A model generated the notes under the pieces. That model saw only the letters and a program-made list of their open reading frames with translations. It ran no database searches and had not been told where the DNA came from. Of a DNA stretch of 64,000 bases, positions 20,518 through 33,008 are shown in pieces. Each line of letters begins with the position of its first letter. The first letter of the stretch is position 1. The translations under genes were made by a program, and so were the position numbers. The DNA comes from Daphnia carinata. Its lineage: Eukaryota; Arthropoda; Branchiopoda; Diplostraca; Daphniidae. The DNA is taken from NCBI RefSeq assembly GCF_022539665.2, contig NC_081336.1:10764778-10828777 (forward strand), written 5' to 3'.

Positions 20518-22041
20518 CATTCATTCATTCTCCCAATACCTTAATTTAAATGGGACGTGATTTGAACAAAGTCCACAGATTTTCTAAGCATGCTTACATT
20601 TTCATAGTTATACCTCTCCAGCTTCTCTTTTCTTTCGATTTCTTTCACGAATTCTATGCTTGGTTACTACAGATTGCTTGTACTGTCGGCAATAATTTGG
20701 ATCTTAAAAATAAAGATGTTAAAAAAAAAATGCTCCAACGAATTCTAGTGTTTTAATACTTAGACAAGAGCTTCGATGGTCCTACCACGAAGGGCTACCA
20801 GTTAAAACAATGTGGCTTATGAAACACGATTTCAATTAGTTTTTTGGGAATAGCCTAAACAAAGAAAAATAATTGAATTATTTTTACAACTTCTCATTGC
20901 ATTGACCTGGTGATCGTACCGTCATTCACGCTTCCTTCTTGTGCAAGAAAAAAAAAATTTAAGCGGCTTCCGATTTTTATACATTCACGCGTGATTGCAT
21001 TGGTTTAGAGTATTCTACCTGTGACTATACTAGATCAGTCAATAGGTACGTACAAGTTTTTAAAAATTGCAGAGGAAAACAACTCAATCGCACTAATAAT
21101 TTTACAGTTAGTCATCGAATTCTCAGTTCCCCATATTTAATTTCACGAAATTCCGTTATCGTTACCAATCTCTATGTTTATACTTTGCTTGTTCTTCCTA
21201 CTTCAAAGGCTTCTTCCTTTTTCCCACTTGAAAAGCCCTCGGAAAAGAAAATGGGAACAAGAAAAGTGATTTGGAACGATGGAACACGTCACGCCATAAC
21301 GGTTGATGGCGTTATCATTGCAAAAAGGGGAAAAAAATGTCTACTTCAAACTGGAAATTTATCAATTTTTGTATCCTTATTCCGCTAGTAGATCAAAAGA
21401 CTCGCGTGCGTCCTTCATTCAACGGTCAGAACGGTTCGCTTCTTTAAGTAACATTTTTTAGTCAATGACTAGCATAAAGCGTGTGGGTGGACGCTCTGAC
21501 GAGCACGACCATCTTTCGGTCGAATCGATAATATTTGAATGTGACCACCACAGCTGTTAAAAGCCTATTCATCCATTCCCGTACCATTCGCCACAACACC
21601 ACATAAAATGTAATGCATTTTTAAAATTCAATTTGGCTTAAGCTCAATTAAATTTAAACAAGATTTTGTCGCATGAATCGATTTTTCTCTTGTTCTGCTC
21701 GAATATCAAAAATTGGCTGAAAAAACGAAGCCAAAACGCTTTCCTGAAAATTATCGATTGGATTAAAAGCAGATCGTGCGACAGAGTATGGATTAGCCGG
21801 ATATGATTTTCATAAAATAGTTAAAGCCAGCCGGAAGAGACACGGAAAATATCGGGTATTGTTACAGATGTGGCAAGTGGTAGGGTGCTAGATGAGATTC
21901 TCAAGTTTCTAAATTCAATTATCTAGTCTACACGATGGGCCTAATCTGTTCAGCCAGAGAACCCGGCATATGTTTCAGCGCGCATGCGGCGAATAATGGC
22001 ACAGTCTCGCGGTAATGGGATCGACACTGATTTGCACGTGA
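20518..22041. other. Intergenic stretch of unit 2
   Basis: Same content as 11122-12648; no gene supported. Confidence 0.4.
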
Positions 22042-22698
22042 CGGACTCGGCTGGAGATTCGGGCTGAGAAATAGTTAATCGTGGAAACTCACCGACATCC
22101 ACGATATCCACGAATAAGTAAACGATGTTGTCCTCGTAGATATGGCATCCACTGTCGTGTCATCCCCGTCGGATTTGCCGTCACCTTTCTTGCACTTTGG
22201 TAACATGAAGCACATGGTTGCTAAACCCTATAGAAGGAAAGAAATAATGCATCTTATTATTTACTTGTTAATAGTCATTTATTTATGGTCAAAACTTACC
22301 ACTGTAATTTGAACAGAGAACACGACGGCAGCCGTCATTTGGAAACCAATGTGGTCCACTAAAATGCCAGTCCCAGCGCGTGAAACAAAACGCCCAGCAG
22401 AGACGACCAAATACCAGCAACAAGCCCGTGAGTATTGGGATTATCCGGATAACCAGCATGTCTATTATCAAAATGCAAAAAAGAAATGAATACTGGCACA
22501 GCAAATTGAATTTTTTAAATGTGGCTTACACAGCTTCTCTCATGGCATCAACGACCCCCGAAACTTGTTGCCCTGCAAACGCAACTCCACTTAGTGCCAA
22601 TGCGATACCGACAACAGCTAGATTTCTAAAATAAAATCAAATAATGATACTAGTTAAACGGTTTGAATTTGAGAATTGAAATCAAAAGTACCGATCAA
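22042..22698 (-). pseudogene. SLC18B1-like 3' fragment, unit 2
   Basis: Copy of the 12649-13305 fragment: last three transporter exons with the altered terminal WISWMS, joined to a few bases of Vasa sequence. Confidence 0.85.
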
Positions 22699-23240
22699 AA
22701 GAAATGAATGAATTTAGTCTATTGCAAATTTGCTACGACATCTTTCGCGGGTGGCATAATAAAAAGAAAAAAAAAAAAAGGAAAGAAAAATAAAATAAAT
22801 GTAAGTAAAATTTGTTGCCAATGAAAAAAAATTTTTAAATGGGATGGGAAGAAAAAAATCTAGATATTGAAATAAACCACAAAAAAAAACAAAAAAACAG
22901 AAAGACTAAGAACTTAATCTAATTAATTCAATGTGCGTTGGTTCGTACGATGTTTCGTCGACTGGATCATTCGCAACAACGTGACTTTTCTAATAACTTA
23001 TACATCTACTTACTAATGCCATCAACTTTCGTTTTTCAAAATACGGAATTACATGACATCACGTATTTTACCGCCTGCTCCCTCCGAGACTCTTACGGCG
23101 CTATACACCATTTTTATTAAAATCTTTTGGTTATGGGGAACTTACTGAACAATGAGTCGTGTAATTTATTGTTTCCAATCTATTTTACAAAAGCCAAGCC
23201 ACTACCTGTATGCACCATCATTGACGAGAGCGGTAGGTTG
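22699..23240. other. Unit 2/unit 3 junction, A-rich
   Basis: No gene. An A run at about 22764-22780 and an A/T run near 22825 mark the junction. Confidence 0.5.
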
Positions 23241-24740
23241 TCAGGGTAGGCTGAATCTTTCCATAAGTTTACCCTGTTCCGTGAGATTTTTTCTAACTTT
23301 TGTCCTCATATAATAGATGGGGCAATCTCGGCTAAATGTGGCAAACGATTAGTATTAAGTATGTAACATGATTAGGATATCACTCAAACTATTTACTTGC
23401 AACAAAGAATCTCTTCGTTGAGACTTCCCTGGCACCGTTGACATTCTGTCCATAAACGATTAAACTTCTCTTCGAGAGCATAAAGTTGGCCAATTTCCCT
23501 CTGGTAGAACTCCGATTCTTTCGGCTTGCAAAATCTGTTTAAATTGGAACAGCAATTTTAACAAACATCGCCGAGATAGGCAGAAATTAGACTTACTTGC
23601 ATACAGCACTATCGTCTGGAAGGACGGTTTTGCATCCAACACAGGTGGATTTGCGTGTGGTAAAGCTAGCCAATCCACCAATTTTTGAAGTAACAAATGA
23701 AGGCGTCCGGGTATGGTAACCATCTACAATACGGAATACAAACCGTTCAATTATGTCAAGCAAATAAAGGCGATAAGTCCGTGTTTACGTAGCAACAATG
23801 ATTCCGCTTTAGATCCAAGTATGGGTTCCAAAATCCGAACAAGGGGTTTTGAAAGCTGATTTTCCAAATGGTATGGGGCATCAATAGGTACGCTGTATTC
23901 CATTACAAAAATAGGGTTTTCCGTCTAAAGAAGACGTATGAAAACTTAATAGTTCATGAGAAATTTGAAATCCAAAGACGAACCTTGAGGTAAGCTGGTG
24001 TACTTTTAGCGGCTGCGATAATGACATACGGAACTCGATCCCTAATTTTGGGGTTGTACCAGCATCTCGCTTACGCATCTTGTGAGCTAGTTCCACATGT
24101 GCCTGTTTACTGGCGTAGTCTTTATCTGTTTTAGTCAGCTCCTTTTTAATAAAAGAAAGCAAACGGATAAAATCACAGTATTCCAAAACATAGTTACGCT
24201 CTACCTTGGTAATCATCAGAAGTGAGATATCGACTTTGTTGCGCAGCAAGTCGAAAATAGATTGTTTGGCGTATTCTAGTGCTCCATCCGGATCTCTAAG
24301 AGAAAATATCAAAACCTCAAACTTTGAATACTAAAACTGATGACTTTTTGTTCACCGATCAATCAAACTTTTCTGCAGACCAGCTATTGATAAGATTGGC
24401 AACGAGTTGACAATTATCACGACGAACAGTTTCTAAACCCTTACAATCCATTTTGTCAAACTTTTCAGGTTTGGTCCAATACAATCCTGGATACCTGTGA
24501 AGACAGAAACAGACAGTGCAACTGGTATCTCATCTAACAAGTCTTTATAAATCAGAACCGTAATTACCTCTTTTCGTTGATCAATAAATAGGGGTAATAG
24601 ACTTTTTCGAATTCCAAATTAATGGGTTTGACAAATTTTGCCGACACAAATGCGGCAGCTTCTCGGCCTAATTCCATGGCTTCGGCCACCGTGGGTACAC
24701 CGAATTTCACCATTACGGAATCTGTGTTACCATAGATTAC
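23241..24740 (-). pseudogene. POLD1: DNA polymerase delta C-terminal relic (copy C)
   Basis: As copies A and B, with an additional one-base loss in a C run near 24041. This shifts the frame just before the DRVPYVII segment. It still has YGNTDSVM and both zinc modules. Confidence 0.87.
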
Positions 24741-24751
24741 CTGACGTGACA

Positions 24752-25677
24752 CTAATTGAGAAAATCCTCGAGTCGCCCCGCGGTCGCGACAAGAGTATTG
24801 CACCCAGCTTGAAGATTTGACCGATGATGGCTCGTGACAGTTCCTTGATATATGACAGATTTTAAAACCGAATTGTAGGAGAATTTACACGCCCCGCGGT
24901 GAATTTGAATCGAAAATTCACGAGTGCGTGCGACAATTACAACTTCTGGCTTTTGAACCATGGCGGGGATGCACCAGAAACACCTTGTTCTAACAATATG
25001 TTCATAAACGGTACCAAGTACGCCGCCTATATGAAAAAATGTGAAATTTTAGATGACTTAATCAACGAATGTCACGAAGGGTTTCTTGAGTATCTTAAAT
25101 GCAATTGGACCTTTTCGTAGTCGCAATCACAGACGTGCCCACTCAAAATTACTTTTACCTCAACTTACCCAGTTCATATCGACCCATTCGAATCAAGTTA
25201 GTACGAAGGCATCAAGGTTTCAAAATTACACAGCGTTCATTAATTGGATTACCGTTTTGCCGGAGCCCGTGACAGCACAAGTAATCAAATCTCTTTTGGC
25301 AAGAATATCTGCAACTGAAGCTTTCTGTATAGGTGTTGATTTTATGTAGCCAGCAATCTTAATGTTTTGAAGTAGTAGTAGGCGCAGGCCGGCTTCTTCG
25401 AATGATGTTATTTATCGAGGTACATCTTTTTCTGTAACCTAAAGCAAATCCAAATAGATATTTTCAAAACATAAACTACTGTTTCGAAAAATGGTTTACC
25501 TGGAGGACGACTTTATCAAAATTGTTAAAGTGTTCCCCACAGACGATCCCCTTAAACAGTTCCTTTTCATCGCATGTCACAGCTTCTGGAATGTATTGTT
25601 CACGCAGCTTTCCGTCGATTCATCAATAGATTCGGGCAGCATTTCGAGGTGTGGCCGGACTCGGCTGGAGATTCGGG
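24752..25677 (-). pseudogene. Vasa-like DEAD-box relic (copy C)
   Basis: Same fragment, boundaries and shared lesions as copies A and B. Confidence 0.82.
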
Positions 25678-25692
25678 CTGAGAAATAGTTAA

Positions 25693-26559
25693 TCATGGAA
25701 ACTCACCGACATCCACGACGGAATAAGTAAACGATGTTGTCCTCGTAGATATGGCATCCACTGTCATGTCATCCCCGTCGGATTTGCCGTCCCCTTTCTT
25801 GCACTTTGGTAACATGAAGCAAATGGTTGCTAGTCCCTATAGAAGGAAATAAACAATACATCTAATTATTTGTTAATAGTCATTTTTGCATAAAACTTAA
25901 CACTGTAATTTGGACAGAGAAGACGACGACAGCCGTCATTTGGAAACCAATGTGGTCCACTAAAATGCCAGTCCCAGCGCGTGAAACAAAACGCCCAGCA
26001 CCACTAAGAGACGACAATATACCGGCAAAAAGCCCGTGAGTACTGGGATTATCCGGATAACCAGCATGTCTATTATCAAAACGAAAAAAAAAAAGAAATG
26101 AATACTGGTACAGTAAATTGATTTTTTTAAATGTGGCTTACATAGCTTCTCTCATGGCATCAACGACCCCCGAAACTTGTTGCCCTGCAAACGCAACTCC
26201 ACTTTGTGCCAATGCGATACAACGACAACAGCTAGATTTCTAAAATAAAATCAAATAATGATACTAGTTAAACGGTTTGAATTTGAGAATTGAAATCAAA
26301 AGTACCGATCAATAGGAACGAAGGGAAAACGCCCCAGCAAAAATATGGACAAGGCTCCGATCATGGTACTGGAAAAAAGGCAGAGCTTCACAGGTCCTCG
26401 GCGATCGCACAAGTATCCCCAAATAGGGCTGGCTAGCACCGTCTTTCAGTCCGAAAAAGATACCCACGTAAAATGGTGTCAAGTCAAACTGCAAACAAAA
26501 CATAAAATGATTCTAAAGAAATTAATAATAACGCCAAGTCGGAAAACATACCGTACGCA
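25693..26559 (-). pseudogene. SLC18B1-like 3' exons (copy C, truncated)
   Basis: The last exons of the transporter as in copy A, but cut at the inversion point within the start of the FDLTPFYVG region. Extra lesions are an inserted base pair near 26221 (GATACAACGACAACAG) and a short deletion near 26433 removing bases between GGCTGGCTA and GCACCG. Confidence 0.82.
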
Positions 26560-27664
26560 TTGCATTACTTTCTCGCCGATTATGACGGTAAGTTATTTAA
26601 AAATATTTTACGTCACCAGCCTTCTCATCTCGTTTCTCAACATTTTAGTGTCACAGTATGACGAGGATAAATGGAAATACTCAATCGCCATTGGCTATTT
26701 TGTGTATTCCATCCATTTGGATCCCGTTCTTCACGTTCATCGTATCGACATGTCGAACGGGTTCCTCTCGATCAACTTTGAACCGCAAGTGTTGCGTACG
26801 GTATGTTTTCCGACTTGGCGTTATTATTAATTTCTTTAGAATCATTTTATGTTTTGTTTGCAGTTTGACTTGACACCATTTTACGTGGGTATCTTTTTCG
26901 GACTGAAAGACGGTGCCAACAGTATAGCCAGCCCTATTTGGGGATACTTGTGCGATCGCCGAGGACCTGTGAAGCTCTGCCTTTTTTCCAGTACCATGAT
27001 CGGAGCCTTGTCCATATTTTTGCTGGGGCGTTTTCCCTTCGTTCCTATTGATCGGTACTTTTGATTTCAATTCTCAAATTCAAACCGTTTAACTAGTATC
27101 ATTATTTGATTTTATTTTAGAAATCTAGCTGTTGTCGGTATCGCATTGGCACAAAGTGGAGTTGCGTTTGCAGGGCAACAAGTTTCGGGGGTCGTTGATG
27201 CCATGAGAGAAGCTATGTAAGCCACATTTAAAAAAATCAATTTACTGTACCAGTATTCATTTCTTTTTTTTTTCGTTTTGATAATAGACATGCTGGTTAT
27301 CCGGATAATCCCAGTACTCACGGGCTTGTTGCCGGTATATGGTCGTCTCTTAGTGGTGCTGGGCGTTTTGTTTCACGCGCTGGGACTGGCATTTTAGTGG
27401 ACCACATTGGTTTCCAAATGACGGCTGTCGTCGTCTTCTCTGTCCAAATTACAGTGTTAAGTTTTATGCAAAAATGACTATTAACAAATAATTAGATGTA
27501 TTGTTTATTTCCTTCTATAGGGACTAGCAACCATTTGCTTCATGTTACCAAAGTGCAAGAAAGGGGACGGCAAATCCGACGGGGATGACATGACAGTGGA
27601 TGCCATATCTACGAGGACAACATCGTTTACTTATTCCGTCGTGGATGTCGGTGAGTTTCCATGA
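26560..27664 (+). pseudogene. SLC18B1-like exons 5-end (copy D, inverted)
   Basis: Starts with the end of the exon coding FLADYDG, then an exon 6 whose frame is open (YDEDKWKYSIAIGYFVYS, continuing to MSNGFLSINFEPQV). Copies A and B have a stop there. It then runs through FDLTPFYVG, ASPIWGYLCDRRGPVK and the tail to TGA at 27664. Only the 3' half of the gene is present, so it cannot make a full transporter. Confidence 0.8.
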
Positions 27665-27679
27665 TTAACTATTTCTCAG

Positions 27680-28605
27680 CCCGAATCTCCAGCCGAGTCC
27701 GGCCACACCTCGAAATGCTGCCCGAATCTATTGATGAATCGACGGAAAGCTGCGTGAACAATACATTCCAGAAGCTGTGACATGCGATGAAAAGGAACTG
27801 TTTAAGGGGATCGTCTGTGGGGAACACTTTAACAATTTTGATAAAGTCGTCCTCCAGGTAAACCATTTTTCGAAACAGTAGTTTATGTTTTGAAAATATC
27901 TATTTGGATTTGCTTTAGGTTACAGAAAAAGATGTACCTCGATAAATAACATCATTCGAAGAAGCCGGCCTGCGCCTACTACTACTTCAAAACATTAAGA
28001 TTGCTGGCTACATAAAATCAACACCTATACAGAAAGCTTCAGTTGCAGATATTCTTGCCAAAAGAGATTTGATTACTTGTGCTGTCACGGGCTCCGGCAA
28101 AACGGTAATCCAATTAATGAACGCTGTGTAATTTTGAAACCTTGATGCCTTCGTACTAACTTGATTCGAATGGGTCGATATGAACTGGGTAAGTTGAGGT
28201 AAAAGTAATTTTGAGTGGGCACGTCTGTGATTGCGACTACGAAAAGGTCCAATTGCATTTAAGATACTCAAGAAACCCTTCGTGACATTCGTTGATTAAG
28301 TCATCTAAAATTTCACATTTTTTCATATAGGCGGCGTACTTGGTACCGTTTATGAACATATTGTTAGAACAAGGTGTTTCTGGTGCATCCCCGCCATGGT
28401 TCAAAAGCCAGAAGTTGTAATTGTCGCACGCACTCGTGAATTTTCGATTCAAATTCACCGCGGGGCGTGTAAATTCTCCTACAATTCGGTTTTAAAATCT
28501 GTCATATATCAAGGAACTGTCACGAGCCATCATCGGTCAAATCTTCAAGCTGGGTGCAATACTCTTGTCGCGACCGCGGGGCGACTCGAGGATTTTCTCA
28601 ATTAG
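27680..28605 (+). pseudogene. Vasa-like DEAD-box relic (copy D, inverted)
   Basis: Inverted copy of the same fragment with Q motif TPIQK, GSGKT and KPEVVIVARTREF. It ends at DFLN, immediately before the Pol delta relic. Confidence 0.82.
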
Positions 28606-28616
28606 TGTCACGTCAG

Positions 28617-30117
28617 GTAATCTATGGTAACACAGATTCCGTAATGGTGAAATTCGGTGTACCCACGGTGGCCGAAGCCATGGAATTAGGCCGAAAAGCT
28701 GCCGCATTTGTGTCGGCAAAATTTGTCAAACCCATTAATTTGGAATTCGAAAAAGTCTATTACCCCTATTTATTGATCAACGAAAAGAGGTAATTACGGT
28801 TCTGATTTATAAAGACTTGTTAGATGAGATACCAGTTGCACTGTCTGTTTCTGTCTTCACAGGTATCCAGGATTGTATTGGACCAAACCTGAAAAGTTTG
28901 ACAAAATGGATTGTAAGGGTTTAGAAACTGTTCGTCGTGATAATTGTCAACTCGTTGCCAATCTTATCAATAGCTGGTCTGCAGAAAAGTTTGATTGATC
29001 GGTGAACAAAAAGTCATCAGTTTTAGTATTCAAAGTTTGAGGTTTTGATATTTTCTCTTAGAGATCCGGATGGAGCACTAGAATACGCCAAACAATCTAT
29101 TTTCGACTTGCTGCGCAACAAAGTCGATATCTCACTTCTGATGATTACCAAGGTAGAGCGTAACTATGTTTTGGAATACTGTGATTTTATCCGTTTGCTT
29201 TCTTTTATTAAAAAGGAGCTGACTAAAACAGATAAAGACTACGCCAGTAAACAGGCACATGTGGAACTAGCTCACAAGATGCGTAAGCGAGATGCTGGTA
29301 CAACCCCAAAATTAGGGGATCGAGTTCCGTATGTCATTATCGCAGCCGCTAAAAGTACACCAGCTTACCTCAAGGTTCGTCTTTGGATTTCAAATTTCTC
29401 ATGAACTATTAAGTTTTCATACGTCTTCTTTAGACGGAAAACCCTATTTTTGTAATGGAATACAGCGTACCTATTGATGCCCCATACCATTTGGAAAATC
29501 AGCTTTCAAAACCCCTTGTTCGGATTTTGGAACCCATACTTGGATCTAAAGCGGAATCATTGTTGCTACGTAAACACGGACTTATCGCCTTTATTTGCTT
29601 GACATAATTGAACGGTTTGTATTCCGTATTGTAGATGGTTACCATACCCGGACGCCTTCATTTGTTACTTCAAAAATTGGTGGATTGGCTAGCTTTACCA
29701 CACGCAAATCCACCTGTGTTGGATGCAAAACCGTCCTTCCAGACGATAGTGCTGTATGCAAGTAAGTCTAATTTCTGCCTATCTCGGCGATGTTTGTTAA
29801 AATTGCTGTTCCAATTTAAACAGATTTTGCAAGCCGAAAGAATCGGAGTTCTACCAGAGGGAAATTGGCCAACTTTATGCTCTCGAAGAGAAGTTTAATC
29901 GTTTATGGACAGAATGTCAACGGTGCCAGAGAAGTCTCAACGAAGAGATTCTTTGTTGCAAGTAAATAGTTTGAGTGATATCCTAATCATGTTACATACT
30001 TAATACTAATCGTTTGCCACATTTAGCCGAGATTGCCCCATCTATTATATGAGGACAAAAGTTAGAAAAAATCTCACGGAACAGGGTAAACTTATGGAAA
30101 GATTCAGCCTACCCTGA
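28617..30117 (+). pseudogene. POLD1: DNA polymerase delta C-terminal relic (copy D, inverted)
   Basis: Plus-strand version of the relic, with the YGNTDSVM box at the start and TGA at 30115-30117. One distinctive substitution gives ELGRKAAAF in place of ELGREAAAF. All shared lesions are present. Confidence 0.87.
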
Positions 30118-30661
30118 CAACCTACCGCTCTCGTCAATGATGGTGCATACAGGTAGTGGCTTGGCTTTTGTAAAATAGATTGGAAACAATAAATTACACG
30201 ACTCATTGTTCAGTAAGTTCCCCATAACCAAAAGATTTTAATAAAAATGGTGTATAGCGCCGTAAGAGTCTCGGAGGGAGCAGGCGGTAAAATACGTGAT
30301 GTCATGTAATTCCGTATTTTGAAAAACGAAAGTTGATGGCATTAGTAAGTAGATGTATAAGTTATTAGAAAAGTCACGTTGTTGCGAATGATCCAGTCGA
30401 CGAAACATCGTACGAACCAACGCACATTGAATTAATTAGATTAAGTTCTTAGTCTTTCTGTTTTTTTTTTTTTTTTTTTTTTTGGTTTATTTCAATATCT
30501 AGATTTTTTTCTTCCCATCCCATTTAAAAATTTTTTTTCATTGGCAACAAATTTTACTTACATTTATTTTATTTTTCTTTCCTTTTTTTTTTTTTTTTTA
30601 TTATGCCACCCGCGAAAGATGTCGTAGCAAATTTGCAATAGACTAAATTCATTCATTTCTT
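30118..30661. other. Inverted unit junction with long T runs
   Basis: No gene. T runs at about 30463-30483 and 30582-30599 are longer than in the direct units. Confidence 0.5.
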
Positions 30662-31318
30662 TTGATCGGTACTTTTGATTTCAATTCTCAAATTCAAACC
30701 GTTTAACTAGTATCATTATTTGATTTTATTTTAGAAATCTAGCTGTTGTCGGTATCGCATTGGCACTAAGTGGAGTTGCGTTTGCAGGGCAACAAGTTTC
30801 GGGGGTCGTTGATGCCATGAGAGAAGCTGTGTAAGCCACATTTAAAAAATTCAATTTGCTGTGCCAGTATTCATTTCTTTTTTGCATTTTGATAATAGAC
30901 ATGCTGGTTATCCGGATAATCCCAATACTCACGGGCTTGTTGCTGGTATTTGGTCGTCTCTGCTGGGCGTTTTGTTTCACGCGCTGGGACTGGCATTTTA
31001 GTGGACCACATTGGTTTCCAAATGACGGCTGCCGTCGTGTTCTCTGTTCAAATTACAGTGGTAAGTTTTGACCATAAATAAATGACTATTAACAAGTAAA
31101 TAATAAGATGCATTATTTCTTTCCTTCTATAGGGTTTAGCAACCATGTGCTTCATGTTACCAAAGTGCAAGAAAGGTGACGGCAAATCCGACGGGGATGA
31201 CACGACAGTGGATGCCATATCTACGAGGACAACATCGTTTACTTATTCGTGGATATCGTGGATGTCGGTGAGTTTCCACGATTAACTATTTCTCAGCCCG
31301 AATCTCCAGCCGAGTCCG
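30662..31318 (+). pseudogene. SLC18B1-like 3' fragment (inverted)
   Basis: Reverse-oriented equivalent of the fragments at 12649-13305 and 22042-22698. Confidence 0.85.
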
Positions 31319-32842
31319 TCACGTGCAAATCAGTGTCGATCCCATTACCGCGAGACTGTGCCATTATTCGCCGCATGCGCGCTGAAACATATGCCGGGTT
31401 CTCTGGCTGAACAGATTAGGCCCATCGTGTAGACTAGATAATTGAATTTAGAAACTTGAGAATCTCATCTAGCACCCTACCACTTGCCACATCTGTAACA
31501 ATACCCGATATTTTCCGTGTCTCTTCCGGCTGGCTTTAACTATTTTATGAAAATCATATCCGGCTAATCCATACTCTGTCGCACGATCTGCTTTTAATCC
31601 AATCGATAATTTTCAGGAAAGCGTTTTGGCTTCGTTTTTTCAGCCAATTTTTGATATTCGAGCAGAACAAGAGAAAAATCGATTCATGCGACAAAATCTT
31701 GTTTAAATTTAATTGAGCTTAAGCCAAATTGAATTTTAAAAATGCATTACATTTTATGTGGTGTTGTGGCGAATGGTACGGGAATGGATGAATAGGCTTT
31801 TAACAGCTGTGGTGATCACATTCAAATATTATCGATTCGACCGAAAGATGGTCGTGCTCGTCAGAGCGTCCACCCACACGCTTTATGCTAGTCATTGACT
31901 AAAAAATGTTACTTAAAGAAGCGAACCGTTCTGACCGTTGAATGAAGGACGCACGCGAGTCTTTTGATCTACTAGCGGAATAAGGATACAAAAATTGATA
32001 AATTTCCAGTTTGAAGTAGACATTTTTTTCCCCTTTTTGCAATGATAACGCCATCAACCGTTATGGCGTGACGTGTTCCATCGTTCCAAATCACTTTTCT
32101 TGTTCCCATTTTCTTTTCCGAGGGCTTTTCAAGTGGGAAAAAGGAAGAAGCCTTTGAAGTAGGAAGAACAAGCAAAGTATAAACATAGAGATTGGTAACG
32201 ATAACGGAATTTCGTGAAATTAAATATGGGGAACTGAGAATTCGATGACTAACTGTAAAATTATTAGTGCGATTGAGTTGTTTTCCTCTGCAATTTTTAA
32301 AAACTTGTACGTACCTATTGACTGATCTAGTATAGTCACAGGTAGAATACTCTAAACCAATGCAATCACGCGTGAATGTATAAAAATCGGAAGCCGCTTA
32401 AATTTTTTTTTTCTTGCGCAAGAAGGAAGCGTGAATGACGGTACGATCACCAGGTCAATGCAATGAGAAGTTGTAAAAATAATTCAATTATTTTTCTTTG
32501 TTTAGGCTATTCCCAAAAAACTAATTGAAATCGTGTTTCATAAGCCACATTGTTTTAACTGGTAGCCCTTCGTGGTAGGACCATCGAAGCTCTTGTCTAA
32601 GTATTAAAACACTAGAATTCGTTGGAGCATTTTTTTTTTAACATCTTTATTTTTAAGATCCAAATTATTGCCGACAGTACAAGCAATCTGTAGTAACCAA
32701 GCATAGAATTCGTGAAAGAAATCGAAAGAAAAGAGAAGCTGGAGAGGTATAACTATGAAAATGTAAGCATGCTTAGAAAATCTGTGGACTTTGTTCAAAT
32801 CACGTCCCATTTAAATTAAGGTATTGGGAGAATGAATGAATG
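31319..32842. other. Intergenic stretch of the inverted unit
   Basis: Equivalent of 11122-12648; no gene supported. Diagnostic bases here are a mosaic of units 1 and 2. Confidence 0.4.
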
Positions 32843-32958
32843 AAATTGGGGGAGGGAGAGAGGTGACAATGGCCATAACGATTAAAAAATTTTCCGCTTT
32901 AACAGCATAGTTATTTCTTAACCAATTATGCCATTGTCGTCTCTCTTCACTCAATTTT
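32843..32958 (-). other. 3'-flank hairpin (copy D)
   Basis: Reverse complement of the hairpin at 11006-11121, with the same spacing from the ORF stop at 33009. Confidence 0.55.
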
Positions 32959-33008
32959 GCCCCTTCCTTCAAACGTTACGAATTTAAACAAAGCCAAAGC
33001 ACACAGAA

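Larger units (their letters stand above)
13430..22830. repeat. Tandem amplification unit 2 (about 9.4 kb)
   Basis: Near-identical to unit 1 with the same gene order. It lacks the 119-bp local duplication. Small indels distinguish it, for example the extra base in transporter exon 2 and the altered start of the retropepsin-like ORF. Confidence 0.93.
22830..26559. repeat. Tandem amplification unit 3, truncated at the inversion point
   Basis: Carries the Pol delta relic, Vasa relic and the 3' exons of the transporter, then stops at about 26559 where inverted sequence begins. Confidence 0.93.
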
